64,000 nucleotides of DNA from DATFVA01 sp963811905 (lineage in GTDB: Bacteria; Bacteroidota; Ignavibacteria; Ignavibacteriales; Ignavibacteriaceae), in assembly GCA_963811905.1 (NCBI GenBank), contig CAWETK010000006.1, forward strand, positions 252,060 to 316,059, given 5' to 3'. Both the position numbers and the translations under genes were made by a program. Under the pieces are notes generated by a model. The model was not told the origin of the DNA and made no database searches. It worked only from the letters and a program-made list of their open reading frames with translations. This document shows positions 29,301 to 39,008 of the stretch, piece after piece (positions within the stretch are counted from its first letter, which is position 1; each line of letters begins with the position of its first letter).

Positions 29301-30155
29301 GCTTATACCTATCGGCGCCTCGTCAAAGATCGATCTGTACCGTTTTTCGCTATTGTAAAGGGCATCATTAGCCGTTTTCCTGTCAGTAATATTGTGGATA
29401 ATCGAAACTCTTGATTTGATACCTTTAAGGATTACCGGATAGTTATATATCTCAACGTAAAAAACTTCTCCATTCCTGTTCATATGTTTCCACTCCCCCA
29501 GGTAACTGGCTTCATTTTCCAGGTACAGCTCTTTCTTGTGCGCAAGGTTTTTAACTTCTTCCGGCGGCCTTATATCGGCAAGGTTCAATTTCAGGAATTT
29601 TTCCTTTGTATATCCGTAAGTACCCGCTGCAGCTGGATTGACATCGAGGATATTTAATGTTTCCGGGTTGTAAATAATGACAGGGAAAGGCATCGATTCA
29701 TAAAGTGTTCTGAATTTTATTTCCGAACTCTCAAGTTCTGCCAGGGCAGCTTCTTTTTCATTTTCCACCTGTTTATTATTAAGGACATGCTCAATTGCGC
29801 TGGGCAGCCTTATAAGGTTTGATTTCAGAAGGTAATCATCGGCTCCCTGTTTAATACATTCTACAGCAACTTCTTCGGTTTGTGTCCCCGTAACAAGGAT
29901 AAATGGTATCTTCAGCCCTTTCTTATTCATAATTTTTAGTGCTTCAAGTGCTGTAAACTGCGGCAGGTTGTAATCGGCAAGTATCAGGTCGGGGTTCCTG
30001 GTCACTCCTCTGGTAAAATCTTCTTTCGATACAGCGCGGTATGATGTAAATTGTATGCCGGAACGCTTTAATGCTAATTTTACAAGCTCATAATCGCTGT
30101 CCAGATCCTCAAGTATCATTACCTCAATTGGTTTTTCTATACTGTTAAGTTTCAT
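26328..30155 (-). CDS. Hybrid sensor kinase REC-PAS(x6)-HisKA-HATPase-REC
   Basis: 1275 aa, no transmembrane segment seen. The N-terminal receiver (about 8-130) has PDLILADYNLPQFTALEAL and ends DDYLLKSN. Six PAS repeats follow, each closing with DITDRKK-like sequence (NITDRKT, DITGKKN, DITDRKK, DMSDRKK, DITDKKK, DITRQKE). HisKA carries His913 in NMSHELRTPMIGILGF. The HATPase has NLINNAVKYTF, VSDTGIGISE and FEGTGLGLTITKKFVELM. The C-terminal receiver has DVILMDINLKGMSG and HYLPKPFSKLE. The start overlaps the stop of the kinase upstream by 11 bases, so the two are coupled. Its own stop lies at the edge of the polypyrimidine repeat. Signal unknown; several PAS domains could bind haem, flavin or small ligands. 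Confidence 0.9.
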   Translation of the reverse strand: MKLNSIEKPIEVMILEDLDSDYELVKLALKRSGIQFTSYRAVSKEDFTRGVTRNPDLILADYNLPQFTALEALKIMNKKGLKIPFILVTGTQTEEVAVECIKQGADDYLLKSNLIRLPSAIEHVLNNKQVENEKEAALAELESSEIKFRTLYESMPFPVIIYNPETLNILDVNPAAAGTYGYTKEKFLKLNLADIRPPEEVKNLAHKKELYLENEASYLGEWKHMNRNGEVFYVEIYNYPVILKGIKSRVSIIHNITDRKTANDALYNSEKRYRSIFDEAPIGISNVNSEGIMVNANPAFEKMLGYEKNELTNRSTFDITFPEDRRMSQLRLLGVAEGRQKVIRVEKRYLKKDGGVVWANVKVSGVYNEKNEFLYTISMIEDITGKKNQENALVESEKSYKGLFNSINDPIYIQDKNGCFIDVNEGALKMYGYSKSEMIGKNPSLLSAPGLNNLDETLSKVTQAFQGIPQRFEWWGRRKNGEIFPKEVSLSPGSYFGMKVVIAVARDITDRKKYEENLAKSEKKYRDLAESLPQIIFETDREGNLIYLNRHGAETMGYSPEILGEHPNVFSFIHPDERGRAKANFATVLKGDESKGREYRLLRNDGTSIETILYASPVIVKNKIEGIRGIIIDMSDRKKIERALESSEEKYRLLYEQNLAAVFKSTIEGELIECNPTLARMFGYSSADELMQSGTKQVQMNESIKQDAIERLYREKELYNVELKLKKINGEDIWVLGNVGLTINENDGSTAIQGTLIDITDKKKAEDQAMIMARALTEISESVVMSDEERKIIFVNEAFRKSYGYSNDEIIGQSPLIFDSDKNDPALQMQISEATKKGGWTGELLNKSKDGREFPIFLSTSRIEDKASGRVTYIAISRDITRQKEAETMLTEAKERAEEMNKLKSIFLANMSHELRTPMIGILGFAGMITEDSHDPEVKQMAGTIVRSANRLTDTLNLILDLSKVEANKIDLRLRNVQMSGLIEESINHYKLAAREKGIALNLIVEEKNISSKLDERLFSQVIGNLINNAVKYTFEGRVDVELKKEKESAVIKVSDTGIGISENGLDIIFEPFRQASEGYNRRFEGTGLGLTITKKFVELMNGTIEVESELDKGSLFTIKFPLSIEQHDAEVIQTLEPRSNTGKLTAKKKNAHLLLVEDDKINVDVINLFLRGYCNVDHSATATDAIKMVKQKKYDVILMDINLKGMSGLDAVRVIREIGEYKYTPVVAVTAYAMAGDRKRFLSNGCSHYLPKPFSKLELIGLLEEILEMRGVTE

Positions 30156-32838
30156 TGGTTTCCCTGTCTTCCATCTCTTCGAGTGTAAAATAAAATGCCG
30201 CTCCCTTATTCAGCTCAGCCTCAACCCATATCTTTCCCTGGTGCCTGCTGATTATACGGTGAACATTGGCAAGCCCTATTCCTGTCCCTGGAAATTCGTC
30301 GTAGGAATGAAGCCGTTGGAATGGTGCAAAGAGCTTCGTGCCGTACTTTGGATCAAATCCGGCACCATTATCTTTTACAAAATAAATTTCAATTCCGTCA
30401 GATCTGTGTCTTCCGAATTTTATTACTGCTTCTTCTTTCTTCGATGTGAATTTGTACGCATTCTCAAGCAGGTTATAAAGAGCAGCCTGCATAAGTGTTT
30501 CGTCTGCTTTAACATGCACCCCGGGTTCTATTATAAATTCTACATTCCTGTCCGGGTCGTTCTTCTTCATCTCCTCAGAAATCGATGCGGCCATCTCGCT
30601 GAGGTTAATATCTCTCTTTACAATTGCTTTGCGGGTAACACGGGAAAGCGTCAAAAGATCATCAATAAGCCGGCTCATCTGCCGGCTGCCTTTCCTTAGC
30701 TGGTTAAGATAAGATAGACCGGTCTCGTCAAGAGAATTACCGTAGTCCTGTATCAAAGCCTCACTGAAACCCTCAATGGTTCTGAGAGGTGCTCTCAGAT
30801 CATGACTCACAGAATATGAAAAAGTTTCAAGCTCCCTGTTCGCAGCTTCCAGTTGTGCTGTCCTTGCCCTTATTCTTCTTTCAAGGTTTTCGTTCAGGTT
30901 CTTGATTTCAGCTTCATTTTTCTTCAATTCATTATTTATTCTTTCTTTTTCTTCTTCGTCTTTAATTCTCCGGATTGCAAACGCTATGTCCTGTCCCGCT
31001 CCCTCCAGCAGCTTCAACTCGCTTGTATTAAAGTAAATCTTCTCCGAACTATACACCACAAAAACCCCTGATACCTCATTGTCGGTTATCAGGGGAACTG
31101 AGGCAACTGAATTAAGGTTTCTTTTTAAAGCTTCAGAAACCCAGGGACCCATCTGTGGATCCTGAGCAATATCGTTTGAGTATTCAACCTTTCTCGATCT
31201 TACCGATTTACCTGCCGGCCCGTTCCCGGTAGGATTATTGCCAGCGGTAAACCCGGGGTTTGATAGATAACCTTCCTCCGTTCCGGCCCACGCTGCAGGA
31301 ATTATTTCATCCCCGCTCACCCTTCCTATCCAGCATAGCCTGAATTTGCCTGCTTCTGCTGTAACCCTGCATATCTCATCAAGCATTTCGTCCAGCACAT
31401 GATTCCGTGTTATTACTTTATTTATGGCGCCGGTAATTTCATACAGTCTGTTAAGCCTTTTCATTCCCAGCTCGGCTTCTTTCCTGTCGGTTATATCTCT
31501 TATAATCTGCTGAAGGAATACTCTGCCGTTCTTTTCAATAACTCTTGCGCTGACTTCCACAGGTACTACGGTACCGTCCTTCCTTGCATGCAGCGATTCG
31601 TATACCTTCCCGTTCCGCTTTTCGATCTCCTCAAAATAATTACTGATTGATGCAATCTTGTAACCCGGCGCTCTGAGTGTATTGTATTTCATTAAATATA
31701 GTTCATCCCGCGTATACTGATAGAACCTGCCGGCCGCATCGTTAACTTCAATGATCTGTCCCTCAGAATTCGTAACCATTATAATATCATTTGCATATTT
31801 TACCAGGTAATCAAGCCGGAGTTCAAGGGTTTTTGTTTCTGTGTGCTGCTCATACAGCTGTTTGTAAAATTTCGCCTGCCTGTCGCGCCATATGAAACCG
31901 ATGCCGATAAATGCTGCAATTACCACCAGTCCCGAGATAATTAAAACCATCATCTCCTGCTGATCCAGTACCGAGTAAATTTCATTCTGATCGATCTGTG
32001 AAACCAGGTACCAGGGACTTCCCTGTATCTTCACTGAAGCAGCAATCACTGCATTGTTATCATAGTCAAATCCCTCTATTACTGTATCCCTGTCTGTCGC
32101 TATGAGCGCGGTCGATTGACCATTACTAATCGACCTCTTAAAATCAGGCAGGGGACTTAATATGTTTACCCGGGCATCATTGATTTCATAAAGTATATTT
32201 TCAAGGCTGGATTGGTTAAATTTGTCAACGGTAATTACGGTATACAGGAAGTTTTTGGGATCTGTTCTTAACACAATAAAACCCGCTCTCATTTCATTAT
32301 CCCTGCTTAGTGAGAGCGGAATAAAATAATCGAGGTCGTAATCACCATTTTCACCCGTCTCGTATAGATCGGAAAACACAATTTCCCCGCTCTTATCGGC
32401 TTGCTCCAGGAAAGAATAAAATTTGTCAGTGAAATTTGTTTCTTCTGTCGCGCCTTCCCGTAAAACTAATTTTTTATGGTGGTCAAAGAAGAATATGTTC
32501 TCGTAATTGTAGCTGTTCAGACGGGATTTCATCCATAATTTTAATTCCGATCCGGCGGAAGTGTTTTTCTTCTGTAAAAAGTTATAGAAACGGAAGGCGG
32601 TCTGCGGGTTGTTTTTAATTACTTCACAATCCGCTTTTCTTTCTTTCAGCCATTGGGATATCTGTGCCTGCTTTAATGCGGCTATTGTCATCAGTTCCTG
32701 CCGCATGTACTTCTTAACTTCCTCTTTCTGACCCTGGAAGTATAAATACCCGGCCGCAGTCATAGAAAGCAGTATCATCAGGATCAGCGTTATCAAAAGA
32801 GCGCTGTGTTTCTCTTCGAGCTTGTATAAAGGCTTCAA
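30145..32838 (-). CDS. Membrane sensor kinase: extracytoplasmic sensor-PAS-GAF-HisKA-HATPase
   Basis: 897 aa. A first transmembrane helix (ALLITLILMILLSMTAAGYLYF, about residues 14-35), a periplasmic sensor of about 265 residues resembling a Cache domain (SYNYENIFFFDHHKKLVL), and a second helix (MMVLIISGLVVIAAFIGIGFIW). Then come a PAS domain (DIIMVTNSEGQIIEVNDAAGRF..IRDITDRKEAE), a GAF domain (about 450-610) and a coiled coil. HisKA has His679 in SYSVSHDLRAPLRTIEGFSEAL. HATPase motifs are YNLLENAYKFTSK, VKDNGAGFDPKYG and FPGTGIGLANVHRII, as in phytochrome-type kinases. It sits directly upstream of, and overlaps, the hybrid kinase, which may form a phosphorelay partner. Confidence 0.9.
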   Translation of the reverse strand: MKPLYKLEEKHSALLITLILMILLSMTAAGYLYFQGQKEEVKKYMRQELMTIAALKQAQISQWLKERKADCEVIKNNPQTAFRFYNFLQKKNTSAGSELKLWMKSRLNSYNYENIFFFDHHKKLVLREGATEETNFTDKFYSFLEQADKSGEIVFSDLYETGENGDYDLDYFIPLSLSRDNEMRAGFIVLRTDPKNFLYTVITVDKFNQSSLENILYEINDARVNILSPLPDFKRSISNGQSTALIATDRDTVIEGFDYDNNAVIAASVKIQGSPWYLVSQIDQNEIYSVLDQQEMMVLIISGLVVIAAFIGIGFIWRDRQAKFYKQLYEQHTETKTLELRLDYLVKYANDIIMVTNSEGQIIEVNDAAGRFYQYTRDELYLMKYNTLRAPGYKIASISNYFEEIEKRNGKVYESLHARKDGTVVPVEVSARVIEKNGRVFLQQIIRDITDRKEAELGMKRLNRLYEITGAINKVITRNHVLDEMLDEICRVTAEAGKFRLCWIGRVSGDEIIPAAWAGTEEGYLSNPGFTAGNNPTGNGPAGKSVRSRKVEYSNDIAQDPQMGPWVSEALKRNLNSVASVPLITDNEVSGVFVVYSSEKIYFNTSELKLLEGAGQDIAFAIRRIKDEEEKERINNELKKNEAEIKNLNENLERRIRARTAQLEAANRELETFSYSVSHDLRAPLRTIEGFSEALIQDYGNSLDETGLSYLNQLRKGSRQMSRLIDDLLTLSRVTRKAIVKRDINLSEMAASISEEMKKNDPDRNVEFIIEPGVHVKADETLMQAALYNLLENAYKFTSKKEEAVIKFGRHRSDGIEIYFVKDNGAGFDPKYGTKLFAPFQRLHSYDEFPGTGIGLANVHRIISRHQGKIWVEAELNKGAAFYFTLEEMEDRETNET

Positions 32839-33041
32839 ACTAATATACGCAAGAAATTAACTGAACTTTCCTTTTACGGAAGATTTATTAAATTGAGTCA
32901 GGATATAGATTGAATAGCAGTTTGAATATAAAACGTCACCGGTTCTTTGTCCGGAAAGATCAGGATCTTCTAAAAGAAGAGGGCACTTTTTTTTCGATGA
33001 TCCGCAATATTAAAGAACACGGGGACGTTTAATACTTCAAT

Positions 33042-33422
33042 TTAAGAGGCAGCCCCGGAGCGTATAGAGAATATAGAGGATATCTGCCGGAGCAGCCCCG
33101 AATTTATTTCAGATTTAGCTAAATAACCATCTGCCCCTGAATTTATCGATTCAACGAGGTATTCGGGATTGTCATTGAAAGATAAGAGCAGAATCCTTGG
33201 AGGATTATCAAGTAATTTTATCATCCGGGCAGTTTCAAACCCATTTATGCCCGGCATTTTAATGTCCATCAGTACAAGATCAGGTCTAAGGTTACGGCAT
33301 AATTTCATTGCTTCTTCACCTGTGCCGGCTTTTCCGGCAATCTCAACATTGGGAAGTGTTGTTACATACCTGATAAGTGTATCCAGGAAATTTTCATTAT
33401 CATCAACCAGTATGACGCGCAA
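33042..33422 (-). CDS. Stand-alone receiver (CheY-like) response regulator
   Basis: 126 aa, a single receiver domain: acidic pair in VILVDDNENFLDTL, phosphoacceptor Asp53 in LVLMDIKMPGINGFE, switch Ser in ILLLSFND, and lysine in DGYLAKSEINSGLL. The sequence is closest to the receiver of NarL/LuxR-type regulators (cf. 34741-35403), but the DNA-binding domain is absent; the ORF ends normally and nothing resembling an HTH follows. About 200 bases separate it from the start of the kinase gene at 32838. It may take phosphate from the neighbouring kinases. Confidence 0.82.
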   Translation of the reverse strand: MRVILVDDNENFLDTLIRYVTTLPNVEIAGKAGTGEEAMKLCRNLRPDLVLMDIKMPGINGFETARMIKLLDNPPRILLLSFNDNPEYLVESINSGADGYLAKSEINSGLLRQISSIFSIRSGAAS

Positions 33423-33591
33423 TCTTAACTCCCGATGTCTAAGCGATGATTAACTACAGTCCTAACTTATACCTCTCACAATTACCAGACAATCAGGGAA
33501 ACCCTGATTTTTATCAAGAAAAAAGATGAGTGAACCTGCTTGAATGGAACACAGATTAAACAGATTAAATAGATTTCCGCTGATAAGTTTA
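33423..33591. repeat. Gap with '..cagattaaatagat..' repeat
   Basis: No gene. Positions 33541-33590 carry the 'gaacacagattaaa cagattaaatagat' type repeat, which recurs at about 34540-34590 beyond the transposase gene. Related 'gaacgcagattgaacgg' units begin most octamer arrays in the window. Confidence 0.6.
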
Positions 33592-33702
33592 CGACTGCAC
33601 GAACCCTATAGTTACAATGCCGAACATCGTAGATGTTCAATTATTGTAGTCAAGCGTATCGCCCAGTGAATTGCCCGATCCTCGTAGAGGATCAACTATA
33701 AT
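33592..33702 (+). repeat. REP doublet, left copy flanking the transposase
   Basis: A 111-base unit containing two perfect 17-base palindromes, GAACATCGTAGATGTTC (33622-33638) and GATCCTCGTAGAGGATC (33677-33693), spaced 38 bases apart. An almost identical copy (I count one mismatch in 111) lies at 34398-34508, on the other side of the IS200-like gene. This is the layout of REP sequences around a REP-associated tyrosine transposase. Confidence 0.85.
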
Positions 33703-33817
33703 TATCTATGATTCACAACAAAAAAGATACAAAACCCGGGGAATAATCTACATTAATTTGGAGTTATATGATCGTCTATATAATTTTCTGTCCTGATATT
33801 TACAACAGGGAGGAATT

Positions 33818-34282
33818 ATGAAGGCGGGTGTTTTTACACAAATGTATGTTCAATTAATTTTTGCAGTTAATTACCGGGAACGTTTGTTAAGAAAGGAATT
33901 CAGGGAAGACATATTCAGATATATCAGCGGGATAATTACCAATCGAAAACATAAATCAATAATTGTAAACGGCCCTCTGGATCACGTACATATCCTGCTA
34001 GGCCTGAATCCAAATGATAAAATATCCGATCTTGTTGGCTGCATTAAAAAAGATTCATCTGTTTTTATAAATGATAATAATTGGTTCAGGGGAATATTCC
34101 ACTGGCAGGATGGCTATGGTGCTTTTACATACAGCAGATCCCAGTTGGATAAAGTTTATAAATATATAGAGAATCAGGAAAATCATCATAGGAGACGGAC
34201 TTTCCGGGAGGAGTATACAGAACTGCTCGAGAAATTCGGGATACAGTTTGATAAAAGATATTTGTTCGATTTTTTTGAGTGA
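33818..34282 (+). CDS. IS200-like Y1 transposase (REP-associated type)
   Basis: 154-aa single-domain HUH nuclease (Transposase_17/TnpA). The HUH metal-binding motif is DHVHILLGL, and the nucleophile is expected to be the tyrosine in VDKVYKYIENQENHH near residue 120. The start at ATG 33818 is preceded by 'cagggaggaatt', an unusually strong ribosome-binding site for this genome. The gene is flanked by direct copies of a REP doublet and by further palindromes of the same family, which is characteristic of RAYT genes rather than of an autonomous IS with its own terminal hairpins. Expected activity: cleavage and rejoining of single-stranded REP DNA. Confidence 0.88.
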   Translation: MKAGVFTQMYVQLIFAVNYRERLLRKEFREDIFRYISGIITNRKHKSIIVNGPLDHVHILLGLNPNDKISDLVGCIKKDSSVFINDNNWFRGIFHWQDGYGAFTYSRSQLDKVYKYIENQENHHRRRTFREEYTELLEKFGIQFDKRYLFDFFE

Positions 34283-34317
34283 TTTTCTATACCAGGTTGT
34301 TATAAGGCAGTTACGTT

Positions 34318-34508
34318 TTAATAGTTCAACCTCTACGAGGTTGGGCGGATGCCTGGGAATGACTATTATCTACAATAGTTTAACCTCTACGAGGTTTCGA
34401 CTACACGAACCCTATAGTTACAATGCCGAACATCGTAGATGTTCAATTATTGTAGTCAAGCGTATCGCCCAGTGAATTGCCCGATCCTCGTAGAGGATCA
34501 ACTATAAT
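34318..34508 (+). repeat. REP cluster, right side of the transposase
   Basis: Four palindromes in a row: AACCTCTACGAGGTT at 34328-34342 and again at 34382-34396, then GAACATCGTAGATGTTC (34428-34444) and GATCCTCGTAGAGGATC (34483-34499). The last two form the 111-base copy 34398-34508 matching 33592-33702. All share a CGTAG or CTACG core, so they are one REP family with variable arms. Confidence 0.85.
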
Positions 34509-34740
34509 ACAAATCCGTATTTTGATGGTTACCTGATAGAACGCAGATAATAAGGATTAAATAGATTTCCGCTGATAAGTTTACGACTACCCGGATGCTA
34601 TAGTTGGATGATTGAGTGATTGGATGATTGTTGAGTCCGGCAGCTGCCGGACGAAATCTTGAGACCTCGAAATCCCGCAAGTGAAGCTTAAATTTGTACC
34701 CGCGGGACGGCTCTGCCGGAACTATCGATTTCCCTCCCTC
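34509..34740. repeat. Repeat-filled gap before the NarL-type regulator
   Basis: Contains the second 'gattaaatagatttcc' flank (about 34555-34590), a short octamer stretch (34607-34632), the perfect 18-base palindrome GTCCGGCAGCTGCCGGAC at 34635-34652, and a short C/T-rich stretch ending at the regulator stop codon (34741). No gene seen. Confidence 0.65.
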
Positions 34741-35403
34741 CTACCTTATCATCCCTTTTTTAATCGCATACTTCACCAGCCCCGGTATATCATTTATCCC
34801 TAACTTTTGCATTATATGCGCGCGGTGAGTTTCTACTGTCTTGATGCTGAGGAACAGCTTAGCCGCTATCTCCTTCGTCGAGTTCCCTTCGGCTATCAGC
34901 TGCAGTACTTCCTTTTGACGTGAAGTAAGTTTTTCTTTCTCTGCTGCAGCTTCTTCAGGTGTGGCCGCTCTCTTAAGTCTCTCGGTATACCCGTCAATCA
35001 TTTCGCGGGGGATGGCAGGACTAATATAAACCTTTCCCTGGACTACTGTATTCAGCGCTATCTTTAACTCATTCGGCGCCGAATCCTTCAGCAGGTATCC
35101 TGATGCACCTGCATTCAATGCCTGTACAACATATTCCTCATCTAAATACATTGAAAGGATAATGATCTCAACATCGGGATAATCTTTTTTTATTCTTGCG
35201 GCTGCTTCAAGTCCGTTTAATTCCGGCATAGCAATATCAAGGAAGACCATATCGGGCTTAAGCTTTCCTGTGAGCTCAATGGCCTCACGCCCGTTGGATG
35301 CTTCACCAATGACATTAACTCCGTCGGAATCCTCCAGGAGAGATTTTATCCCCGCCCTTACAAGTTTATGGTCATCTGCTAAGATGACCTTTATTGGTTT
35401 CAT
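34741..35403 (-). CDS. NarL/FixJ-family response regulator
   Basis: 220 aa. The N-terminal receiver has ADDHKLVRAGIKSLLE, phosphoacceptor Asp56 in MVFLDIAMPELNG and lysine in GYLLKDSAPNEL. The C-terminal LuxR-type helix-turn-helix is LTSRQKEVLQLIAEGNSTKEIAAKLFLSIKTVETHRAHIMQKLG. It is the obvious partner of the NarX-type kinase immediately upstream: its start lies inside the corrected end of that kinase gene, overlapping by about 30 bases, a strong sign of translational coupling. It probably binds DNA as a dimer after phosphorylation. Confidence 0.93.
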   Translation of the reverse strand: MKPIKVILADDHKLVRAGIKSLLEDSDGVNVIGEASNGREAIELTGKLKPDMVFLDIAMPELNGLEAAARIKKDYPDVEIIILSMYLDEEYVVQALNAGASGYLLKDSAPNELKIALNTVVQGKVYISPAIPREMIDGYTERLKRAATPEEAAAEKEKLTSRQKEVLQLIAEGNSTKEIAAKLFLSIKTVETHRAHIMQKLGINDIPGLVKYAIKKGMIR

Positions 35404-38400
35404 TTTTCTGCACCTGGCAGGACACTTTTATGGAAGTGCCTGATCCTTTTAAAGATTTAATGCTGAATTTACCGCCTATCAATTCAACTCTTTCCTGCAT
35501 GCTCAGCAAACCCAGACTTTTACCTTTCGCCGCCTGCTTCAGTGCTCTCCGTACATCAAATCCATTACCGTTATCCTACAATAGACAGGTTGACAATACT
35601 TTTGTTTTGAAAAAGAGTTACCTTAACATAATCAGCTTCTGCGTGTTTAGCAATATTCGTCAGTGCTTCCTGGCATATCCTGAAAAGTGTGATGGCGCAG
35701 TCAGGAGATAAAATAGCCTCTATTTTCTCTATTTCTGCATTCACCTCTATTGATGTCCTTTGATTAAATTTATCAGCATACCACCTTATCGATGCAGCCA
35801 GACCAAGGTCGTCTAAAATCGACGGCCTTAGTTCAAGCGAAAGATTCCTTACAACAGAAATTGTCTTTTCAACAAGTTTTGTGCAGTCGCCTGCGATATT
35901 TTTGATGTCCTCAGAATCGGAATCCGTATTTATTCTCTGCAGATCAATTTTTACCGCCGTAAGCAGCTGCCCTATCTCGTCATGCAGTTCCCTCGAAATA
36001 TTTTTTTTCTCGGTTTCCTGTACCCTTATTAGCTTAGAGGAAAGAATCTTCAATCTGTTCCTTGCGGAAGTTATCTGCTTGAATAACTTTTCTCTTTCCT
36101 TTTCGGCTTTTATCTTTTCAGTTACATCTACATGAAATGATGAAATACCTATGGGTTTATGGTCTGAATCAAAAAGAGGCGACGCTGATAGACTGATATT
36201 AATTTTTTTGCCGTTCTTCCGCTTTCTTACAATCTCTTTACCGGTAATAGTTTCACCGCTCATTACCATGTTTCTCAGTGTAATATGTTCATTTTTCTTT
36301 TCATTCGGTACTGTAGGGAGTTCTTTGCCAAGCACTTCAGAACTGCTCCACCCGAATAACTTTTCGCTCGCAGGGTTCCATAATTCCATCTTTCCTTCCT
36401 TGTCAAGTATTATTATGCTCAAGGGCGAATAGTCTATTAATGCTCGCAGCATCTCGTTGGTTCGCTGATATACGGCTTCAGCTTTTCTCTGGTGTGTTAT
36501 ATCGGTAATAAGCGCAAGCCCTCCCGAGTATTTGTTGTCCTCATCAAACACCGGCACTGCATTTGCCATCACCCATCGTTCGGTGCCGTCTTTATGCTTA
36601 AACCTGAATTCAAAGGTTTCCTTTATCCCCTCTCTATTCTTTCTTATATAATGATCAGCGGTTTTCTGGTCCTCTTCAAAAATAAAATTTAGTACAGTCT
36701 TCCCTTCAACTTCTTCTTTAGCCAGGCCGATTATCTGTGCCAGTTTATTATTAATAAAAGTCACATCAGCATCGGAGTTAACCAGAAGTATTCCTTCATT
36801 CGCATTTTCAACTATCTCCCTGTACTTTTCCTCACTTTGCCTCAGGCTTCTCTCTGCTCTTACTTTGTCTGTAACGTCATTTGCCAGCACTATCCTCGAC
36901 GGCTTGCCGTTAAAGGATATTTTATGTGTGGTTATCTCAACATCTATTAGCTCACCGTCTTTCTTCCTGTGCCGCCATACTCCGAATTTATTCATCCCGG
37001 GGAGCTGCGTCTCTAGTATATGATTTAATGCGGGTATATCTTCTTCGGGTCTTATATCCCTTATTGTCATACGTAGAAATTCATCTTTCGAATAACCGTA
37101 ATGATTTACAGCTGACTCATTCGCTGCAAGGAACATGTAAGTTTCTTCATCGTAAACCAACATCGGCGAGGGATTTCGCTCGAACAGCAGGCGGTACCTC
37201 TCTTCGCTGTCTTTTAGGCCTTCCTCTACAAATTTTCGTTTGGTTACATCCCTTGCAATACCAACAACTATCTCCGGGTCTCCAGGTATTTTAAAACTCT
37301 CGCCTTCCACCCAGACCCAATCCCCGTTCTTATTCCTTACCCTGAACTGAAGCAGCCCTGCCTCCTGCCATTGCTTCAGGGAAGGTCTGTCTTCAGGATG
37401 TACCAGTGATAAAGGTCCCATTTCCCTGATTTCATCTATTGAATAACCAAGTACTTTTTCATAAGCTGGACTCACATACATATATTGGTTGTTCGATACC
37501 ATCGATATCAGTTCACTTGTATTTTCAGCAATCAGCCTGAATCTCTCCTCTGTGGCACGATATGACTTCTCAAAATCTACTCTTTCTGTTATATCAAGGC
37601 AGACTCCAAGCAGACCAGTTACTTTTTCATTGTCGTTCATTACAGGAACGAAGTAATTATCAAAATAACGTCCCGATATGTTAGTGTGGCCTGCAACTAT
37701 CCCGCCTTTCATTACCCTGGGTATGACTTCATTTACAGGTATTACTTCCCCGTTATACTGTGTAACCTCAATTTCACCCAGAATTCCTGCAGCCGACTGA
37801 CCAACCAGCTGCCCCTCTTTGAATCCTGCCGAAGAGAGAGCCTTTCCTTTCTGAAGTATGAAATTTCCTTTATTGTCAAGCTCCAGCAGTACCATCGGCA
37901 GATTCTCAACTATCATTTCGAGCTTGGATGAATAATCGTACAGCTTTTCCTCTGTTTTCTGCTTTTCTGTTATATCGTTTATAACAACAAGTCTCGCATT
38001 GAATTCTTTGTACCTGATGCGTGTCGATGTATATTCAATATATATTCGCTTACCCGACTTATTTATACTGTAGAACTTGCCTTCCCGCCTTTCCCTGTTA
38101 TCTCCAGCAGATATGGAGTTTAATATATCCATCGATTCCGGCGTCATAAGGTCGGGGACCTTCAGCTTAATAAATTCTTCTGCGCTGTATTCATATTTAT
38201 TTATCGCTGCGTTGTTTGCCCTTAGAATTGAATAGTCGTCTTCTTTATAGACCAGCACAGGGAGAGGATTTTCATCGAATAACTTCCGGTATCGCTCCTC
38301 GCTTCTCTTTAATTTTTCAAGAGTCAGCATCTTTGCTGTTACATCGCGGTTTACTGATACATAACCGGATATCTTCCCGTCATCATCGTGAATACATATT

Positions 38401-39008
38401 GTTTTGCAATCGGTAAAAACGGGAGTGCTGTTTTTATGTCTCCTTGTTACAACCTGCTGAACCCAGCCCTTAGTCTCCATATCGAACAAATACTTCCTCC
38501 GCTCCGCGTCTGTCATCTCAGTCTGCAGCAGTTCACCAATATTTTTCCCCAGCGCTTCCTCTTCATTAAACCCGTATATTCTCCGGGCAGCCTTATTCCA
38601 CGATGTTATTTCCAGGTTCAGATTTGTGGCAATCACTGCGTCATTCAGGTTGTCTATCAGCTCGGCGCGGTAATTCAATTCAGATGAGTTCAGATCGTGC
38701 TTAAATGAAATAAGCACCGACTCATTGTCCAGTTCCCCGGAATATAACCTGTGCCTTGTCAAGCTTCCGTCCCTGTGCCTGAAATGAAATACTCCTTCGC
38801 AGACCTTCCCGCTTAAAAGAGAAAGCAGACCTTCTTTTTCGGAAGGGACAGCTATCTCAAAGATGGTTTTTTGCTTAATATCAGTCCTGTTATTCAGTTT
38901 GCGGCTGAATACTTTGTTGAAGTACGTTATCCTGCCGGAACCTCGCTCCGCAATAAAAACAGCATCAGGATTGATATCAATCAGTTTTTGTATATACCCG
39001 TTATCCAT
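35372..39008 (-). CDS. NarX-type multi-PAS sensor kinase with a frame break before the ATPase motif
   Basis: About 1211 aa when the break is bridged. No transmembrane helix. One weak N-terminal PAS and seven clearer ones follow each other, marked by SEERYRKLFDENP, SEERYRLLFERNP, SEEKYREIVENAN and closing DVTAKM, DITEKQ, DITERV, DVTKRK, DVTDKV, DITHQR and DVTEKI segments. HisKA_3 has His1009 in NISRELHDEIGQLLTAVK. The long frame stops at 35571 just before the ATP-binding box. Removing one G (the CC pair at 35575-35576 on the plus strand) gives DNGNGFDVRRALKQAAKGKSLGLLSMQERVELIGGKF and a stop at 35372, a complete HATPase. As written the kinase would lack its G boxes. It is coupled to the NarL-type regulator. 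Confidence 0.86.

Noticed and set aside
33818..34282. Complete IS605/IS200 element with terminal hairpins and a tnpB
   Set aside because: No tnpB/IscB-like gene is present, and the flanks are multicopy REP palindromes as direct repeats on both sides, fitting a RAYT better.
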